DNA of 64,000 nt from Brachypodium distachyon (Eukaryota; Streptophyta; Magnoliopsida; Poales; Poaceae). The DNA is taken from contig NC_016133.3 of the NCBI RefSeq assembly GCF_000005505.3, forward strand, positions 36,170,737 through 36,234,736, written 5' to 3'. Position 1 is the stretch's first letter. Every line of letters starts with the position of its first letter. Both the position numbers and the translations under genes were made by a program. The notes beneath the pieces are model-generated. The model saw nothing but the letters and a program-made list of their open reading frames with translations, ran no database searches and was not told the origin of the DNA. This document shows positions 59,101 to 64,000 of the stretch, piece by piece.

Positions 59101-61867
59101 AAAAATTCAAACCGTGTGAAATGGTTGGCTGAGAAAAGGCACACAAAAGAGGAAGTGCTTAGCTCTGAATTAATAATTGTTGATGAAGTACTTTGTGCCA
59201 ACATGGAGTATAGTCTCCATAACTTATGTCTGACATGCAGGCATTATGATGCAATACAAGCACCAGTAAACAGTATACAGATGATTGTGCGTGCATATAT
59301 TATAAAATATTTACAAGCATGCAACTGAATAAGGTAATATGCAATCATGACACAGTCATAGTACTGGACTGAGTGTGAGAGAACCCAAACAAGCAGATCT
59401 CAAGCAGCCTCATGACATATCAACATTCTGTGCACCCCAACTAAAACATACAAGTAACAAGGAAACACAATGCCTTTTGAGTATGGTTAATAAAATATAC
59501 CGTGTTCTCTGTGGCAACACGAAACCTTCCATGTATAGAAACACCAGCACCTCCTCCCATGACAATTCCAGTAAGTAGAGAAACCTACAACCGAATGTCG
59601 TAGTTTTTTAGTAGTGCGCAACTGAATGATTTTGTGAAGAATAAATTTCGAAGGATGCAGCTCACCTGTGGTTTGCTATAAGTTGCAATGATATAGTTTA
59701 ACAAAAATTCAGTTCGGAAAAAATCAGCACCATATTTCCAGGTATCTAATTTCAGAAAACATACAGTCTGTCAATGTCTGGAGTAACAATAAATGTATAT
59801 AAATAGTAGTCCTACTCCTATAATTGAATCCATGCTGGACAAATAAAGTTGAAAGAAGTAACAGAAAAATGCTTTAGATGTTCAACTAGCACAATACCCA
59901 CACGTTGCTACAGTTTAAAATAAGTTACACTACATGTCGAAAGAAAACGTTTTACTACTGTCATTTATTGTCTCAGATCGAATAATCTATATCCATTCTC
60001 ATCTTAATCTTTTGTGGTTACGGACCGCGGCCACCAATTGAGATCTTTATAAGAGTAAATGTATCCTCAATGGAAGTAATAAGTACCGTTATTTACAGAC
60101 TGGGCAACTTCAGCAACATCACCTCCAGCACAAAATGCTCTCCCTTTACCCTGAGAAAAGTGGTTTATGAATGCCATGAAAGATATGAGTAGTTAAAATC
60201 CACAAAGTAAGAGATGGCAACAAATAGATCAATCTAAGAGAACATAACATAACAATAGCCGGAAATGAAGAAACATGTGATCCAAACAACAATATCAACA
60301 GAAAAATAAAGAACAACCCAAGTTATAAATGTGAAATTGTTAAAGAAAACAATATGTCATACACTTCAAATCAGCAACGAGTACGGACGGAAAAATGAGT
60401 GAAAGGCCCAGCAACAAATATTACTAGCAGCATAATTGTTTTACTAGTCATACACTTCAAATCAGCAAGGAGTAATGAGCTCCAAAACAGTAAGGCACTA
60501 AGCACAGCAATTTTTGTACTTACAGCTCCTCGATTTTGATAGAACTGATTGGGTAACTGATTTCACTGTTACTTTCTTATTGCTCAGTAATTTCTATTTC
60601 GAATTATGTGTTAATAGACAGTACCAAAATATTCAAAGGTGAGGCCCAGGTTACAGGACCAAAAAACAAGACGTGCACAGGCTACATTAAAGAACTCAAT
60701 CAAATATTAAATGATAATAAACACACAGTGCTACCCTTACCTTCACAATCAACAGTTTAACTGCATTTTCTTCCTCATAAGAATTGAAACACCTCAGAAG
60801 TCCTGTAACCTGGAGGACAAAAACAAGATATCTTACCACAGCCTTTCTAAAAGCATGCATGGCCACTATTTATGCTACAGTACTAGTAGAAATCATATCA
60901 AAGCTCTATTGCAGGCATACCATTGCAGAGGAGAGGGCATTCAACTGCCTTGGCCTATTCAAAATCAATGTCCGTGTAGAGCCATTTGCTTCCACCAGTA
61001 CCTGGCAAATCGAGGGTGGAGAAAAGACTAGTTACTTATTTATTTGAGGAAAAATGGCTCGTTATTTTGTGGTGAAATCGGTACTTAGAGTTGAAAGTTG
61101 AGTGCAAGATAGCATCAGGGAAAATATGCATATAGTAAAAGGTGATATGTTTGAGAATACAGCCCATTATTATACGAAACAGCACAGCATTAGTTGGTTA
61201 TAAAAATCATGCAAACCCTTGGAAATATATTGAGCATCCCAGAACTAATATACACCAATCAGAATATGTACTAGAACAGAACAAAACCCACTCAAGGATG
61301 TGACTAAATGGTCCGGATGATTAAAGAGGGTGCTGCTTGAACTCAAGCAACCGACTCATTTCTTTTTGCAGACCAGACGAGACGTGTAATCGGTCTGGAA
61401 TGTCCGAGCTTGGCCAAAACTCAAAATTGGCGACCTAATCAAGTATGGCCAAGTGATTCCAGTCTTCCGAGGACAATTTGTGACTCGTCTATCCAACCAA
61501 CCATTCGTGTGCTAATTTATAATCACTAGGCGTTAGGCAAGCGAAAGGGGAATCCCCAAACCTATTGGAATCGACCAAACTGGAGCTGCGAACCACCGCA
61601 TAGAGGCCGTCAGACAGTTTAAGCATCAAGCATCCTTAGCCCTAACCTAACACTTCAGCTTACCCGAAGTTAAATAATGAGAGCACGAACCGAAGCAGAG
61701 CGAGAGGACGCGGATGCAATCGAAGGAAGCGCGAGCAGAGCAATAAGACGCGGGGGTTGGGATCGAGTGATCCACACAGGGCAACCGATGGACTGGGATC
61801 TGGGAGGGGAGAGGAGGGGGAGGAAGCGGCAGACCTGATCGGAGGCGCTGCTGGCCGGCGAGGCCAT
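56167..61867 (-). CDS. CHY1: 3-hydroxyisobutyryl-CoA hydrolase (CHY1-like), 381 aa, 14 exons
   Basis: Exons: 61867-61835, 61001-60921, 60809-60741, 60150-60087, 59745-59666, 59584-59501, 58903-58819, 58088-58003, 57778-57657, 57160-57100, 57021-56923, 56600-56499, 56425-56384, 56304-56167. All introns are GT-AG and exon lengths sum to 1146 nt, one open frame. It is a crotonase-fold enzyme that hydrolyses 3-hydroxyisobutyryl-CoA in valine breakdown and related peroxisomal acyl-CoA metabolism. Visible motifs: [10 protein letters not shown] near residues 26-35; oxyanion-hole AFCAGGD (about 66-72) and MGGGAGVS (about 118-125); catalytic Glu and Asp in [14 protein letters not shown] (about 140-153); then the [20 protein letters not shown] block. 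Length matches the Arabidopsis enzyme (about 378 aa). It ends PKL, a weak PTS1-like tripeptide compatible with peroxisomes. This is the intact one of the tandem pair. Confidence 0.95.
58317..58442. mobile_element. Stowaway MITE in hydrolase intron 7 (126 bp)
   Basis: TTCCCTCCGTCCAACAAAAG and complement TTTGTTGGACGGAGGAAG, TA on both sides. Absent from copy 1 at the equivalent site (about 46938), so it entered after the duplication. Same family as 134-252 and 25234-25354. Confidence 0.92.
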
Positions 61868-62098
61868 CTCGTCGGCCGGTGGAGCTCTGGAGCCTCCCGA
61901 GTTGGAAGCGACGAGGCCAGGAGGGAGAAGAACGAGCAGAGCGAAAGTTGCGTCCGGGGCACTCCTGTCATTCCTGTGCTAGTTACTCATGGGCCACCCT
62001 CTCAACAGCAGTACAGCACAGCCACAAAAACTTTTGGGATTTGGTTCAGAAAATTTTCTAGGGTTTCCAGCACGAAATTGCCGAGACTTCTAAGTTCA

Positions 62099-62347
62099 GG
62101 CCTCATTTGATTCTCAGACGATTTTCATAGGAACTTTGTAGTGTTGAATTTCCTACGTTGATCGTTTGATTTCATTGGTACTACATTTGCTTTTCTCATC
62201 TACTCCAACCTCTTGGTACAAATTTTATGGTGCAATTAAATAAACTCTGGGACAAACAAAATCTTATAAGGATCAAGCGGACATAACATTACAGTCCTTC
62301 ATTTTTGTATTCCCTTTTTTTTTCAATCATGTGAATCAAAGAGGCCC
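62099..62347. mobile_element. Tourist/PIF-Harbinger MITE (249 bp) upstream of the hydrolase gene
   Basis: GGCCTCATTTGATTCTCA at the left and TGTGAATCAAAGAGGCCC at the right (inverted). Flanking TCA/TCG triplets are a degenerate target duplication. Related to 41921-42233. It lies about 230 bp upstream of the start codon, in or next to the promoter. Confidence 0.75.
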
Positions 62348-62390
62348 TCGATAGGTGCGTTATTTTTGCCCATCCTGCATGATATCGATT

Positions 62391-62523
62391 ACACGAAGCT
62401 AAGTAGTTTTCATAAGGTGAAACCCCAGATTAAAGGTTGAAATCATTTCGATTTTGCCTACACGAAGCCAATTTTCATACGGTGAAACACCAGATTAAAG
62501 GTTGAAATCATTTCGATTTTGCC
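62391..62523. repeat. Tandem duplication (unit about 66 bp)
   Basis: Two copies of CACGAAGC..A..TTTTCATA.GGTGAAAC.CCAGATTAAAGGTTGAAATCATTTCGATTTTGCC in direct succession, with few differences. Confidence 0.85.
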
Positions 62524-62529
62524 ATACAA

Positions 62530-63198
62530 GATCTCTTATACTCCGTAGATCATCTGAAACAGGTTTTTAAACCGTAGGGTTCTGTGATAATTTTGTACAA
62601 TCTTTTGTGTGCAACTTTTGATTTTATGCAAAAGGGGTTTAATTCGCGTGAGTAACAGTAAATATACCAGCACGGAGCACAGTTCTTCCAGAGCAACCCA
62701 CAACACAATTGAACTGCAACACGACAACATTCATCAGCCAGTTAAATCACAGTACATGGCCAGAATAATGCATCAGACAGCAGCACACATTGGCAGCAGT
62801 ACACAAAGGTCAAGAAAACAAGCTAAACGTTCTTGAATTGAAATCAAAGCATCCGAGTGAATCCATGATCCACGGCAGAGAGCAATCAAACGACTAGCCT
62901 AGAGTCGAAGATCTCAGCACGCATCAGTACATGACAGGACGACAACGAATGATAATACCTCGCGTTAGTGACAGCGGCTTATGAGGCTACAGCATTACAC
63001 TAAATTAAATCTTACTTCTGGAAAAACAGCAGGCGAGATCATGAACCTAAATCTCCTAGCTAGCAGGTCAACCATCAACGGTCAACCCCAGACGACGTTA
63101 CAGGAGGCAGGCGCGCAGAACGCAGTGCCAGACAACCATCAGCTCCTCTCCAGCCCAGCAAACAAATGGGGCTCTCTTCAAAGGCTGGGCCTGCGGTG
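62530..63198. other. 3' flank / 3' UTR of the AHL gene
   Basis: No gene. The portion next to 63199 is presumably the 3' UTR of the minus-strand AHL gene. Confidence 0.45.
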
Positions 63199-63799
63199 TT
63201 AGTTCGACATCATCTTCACGTCGCCGTCATGCCTGTTGTTGTTCTGATGGTGCGCCGAGTGCGACCAGCCGCCGGATGCATATGCAGGCGGCATGTGCTG
63301 CTGCTGCTGCTGCGGGTGCTGGTGCTGGCCGGAGTGGTTGTAAGGCATCCCGCCATGGTTGATGGGGCTTCCGGAGTCATCGGACGATGCGCTGGATGTG
63401 CCCTCTGATGGAGGGCTGGCCACGGGAGCTGGCACGTAGTTGGCCATCTGTGGAGGGGCCGACATTGGTTCAACCTTCCGTGCCTCGGCCAGTTTTGATT
63501 TTTTACCTTCCGCTATGAAGCTAGCCACAACAACCTGATAACACAGAACACATGGCAGAAATTCTAGGTCAGCACTTTCAAATATTCAAGCAGGCGGAAG
63601 CTAAAAAGGATGAAGACAGTGCTCAAATGAACAGAACCTGAACAGGTGTTGCAGCTGTTAGCTGCCCAGCTACACATCCACCAAGAACACGACCGTCAGA
63701 TCCTGCAAGTGCAACACTCAATCCACCAGTCCTGCTACGAGTGTCGCCGTCCTCTGCAAGCAGGAAAGAGCCAGATAGAGAGATGATCTCGAAACGGCC
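63199..63799 (-). CDS. AT-hook motif nuclear-localized (AHL) protein, 3' part; gene continues beyond the window
   Basis: Two terminal coding exons: 63799-63638 (162 nt) and 63534-63199 (336 nt incl. stop), with GT-AG junctions and phase 0. The first encodes the second half of a PPC/DUF296 domain: GRFEIISLSGSFLLAEDGD, then TRTGG-type SRTGGLSVALAGSDG and VLGGCVAGQLTAATPVQ; the next starts VVVASFIAEGKKSK. The remaining C-terminus is Pro/Gln/His/Ser-rich (QQQQQH, HHQNNNRHD) and ends KMMSN. AHL proteins are plant nuclear proteins that bind AT-rich DNA through AT-hooks and assemble through the PPC domain. The AT-hooks and N-terminal half lie past position 64000. Continuation upstream was inferred from the acceptor (GTGCAG) before 63799. 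The PPC segment has the pattern of intron-containing AHL genes. Confidence 0.92.
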
Positions 63800-64000
63800 C
63801 TGCACCATAATCATAAATCAGAATGTTAGCCAAGTAACATGGTCAGAAAGCATTCTGCTTGTAAGTAGTATTCTTACAAGAACACATCTCCGTTCGATTG
63901 ATGTGTACATTCCAATTTGTAAGAACAATTTACAGCGGAGAAGTCAATACTCTTCCAATTTTAAGTATATCAAAAATCTAGGAGCATCAATCAACTATTC
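63800..64000 (-). other. Intron of the AHL gene
   Basis: AT-rich, upstream of the last PPC exon and ending in the acceptor CAG before 63799. No coding sequence seen up to the window end. Confidence 0.6.

Larger units (their letters stand above)
56020..61960. repeat. Segmental duplication, copy 2 (carries the intact hydrolase gene)
   Basis: Same-orientation match to 43550-52010. Exon order, intron positions and flanks correspond throughout. Confidence 0.95.

Noticed and set aside
1..64000. CRISPR arrays, prophage or bacterial-type operons
   Set aside because: All repeats found are plant transposons, tandem duplications or microsatellites; gene structure is eukaryotic throughout.

Overview
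The window is nuclear DNA of a grass, most likely a Pooideae cereal relative (Triticeae or Brachypodium type). The basis is the GC-rich first exons (PIRL, RING, AHL), many Stowaway MITEs with CTCCCTCCGT ends, PIF/Harbinger elements with TAA target duplications, and multi-intron plant genes with standard GT-AG junctions. No bacterial or organellar gene organisation is present.

Layout. 1-3.8 kb: repeats and one intact nuclear tRNA-Ala(UGC). 3.8-6.96 kb: an intact three-exon plant intracellular Ras-group-related LRR gene (PIRL), plus strand, 535 aa. 7-26 kb: a transposon-rich block. It holds a poly-A retroposon with a 13-bp target duplication, a 515-bp solo LTR with a 5-bp duplication, a long fold-back (inverted-repeat) structure beside a Copia reverse-transcriptase relic, a complete 2.4-kb PIF/Harbinger-like element carrying a broken Myb/NAM-associated ORF, a compound microsatellite and a tRNA-headed SINE. 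26.1-34.1 kb: an 11-exon minus-strand gene for a 1539-aa PHD-finger protein. 34.4-43.5 kb: gene-poor DNA with MITEs and stretches rich in ACGT and TGCA words. 43.6-61.9 kb: a tandem segmental duplication of a 14-exon 3-hydroxyisobutyryl-CoA hydrolase gene (minus strand). The upstream copy (56.2-61.9 kb) is intact (381 aa). The other copy (43.7-51.9 kb) is a decaying pseudogene. Between them lie a second copy of the retroposon and an intronless RING-H2 gene. 63.2-64 kb: the 3' end of an AT-hook (AHL/PPC-domain) gene, minus strand, running off the window.

The genes do not form a pathway. They are independent loci: valine catabolism (hydrolase), chromatin or transcription (PHD, AHL), ubiquitination (RING) and LRR signalling (PIRL). 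The most informative feature is the duplicated hydrolase pair. The two copies act as filled-site and empty-site controls for each other, so the hAT, MULE-in-Stowaway and Stowaway insertions can be ordered after the duplication. I found no CRISPR, no phage and no convincing new system. The most unusual items are the multiply disabled hydrolase copy, the RT-less poly-A retroposon family (two copies with clear target duplications), and the 12-16 kb fold-back complex.
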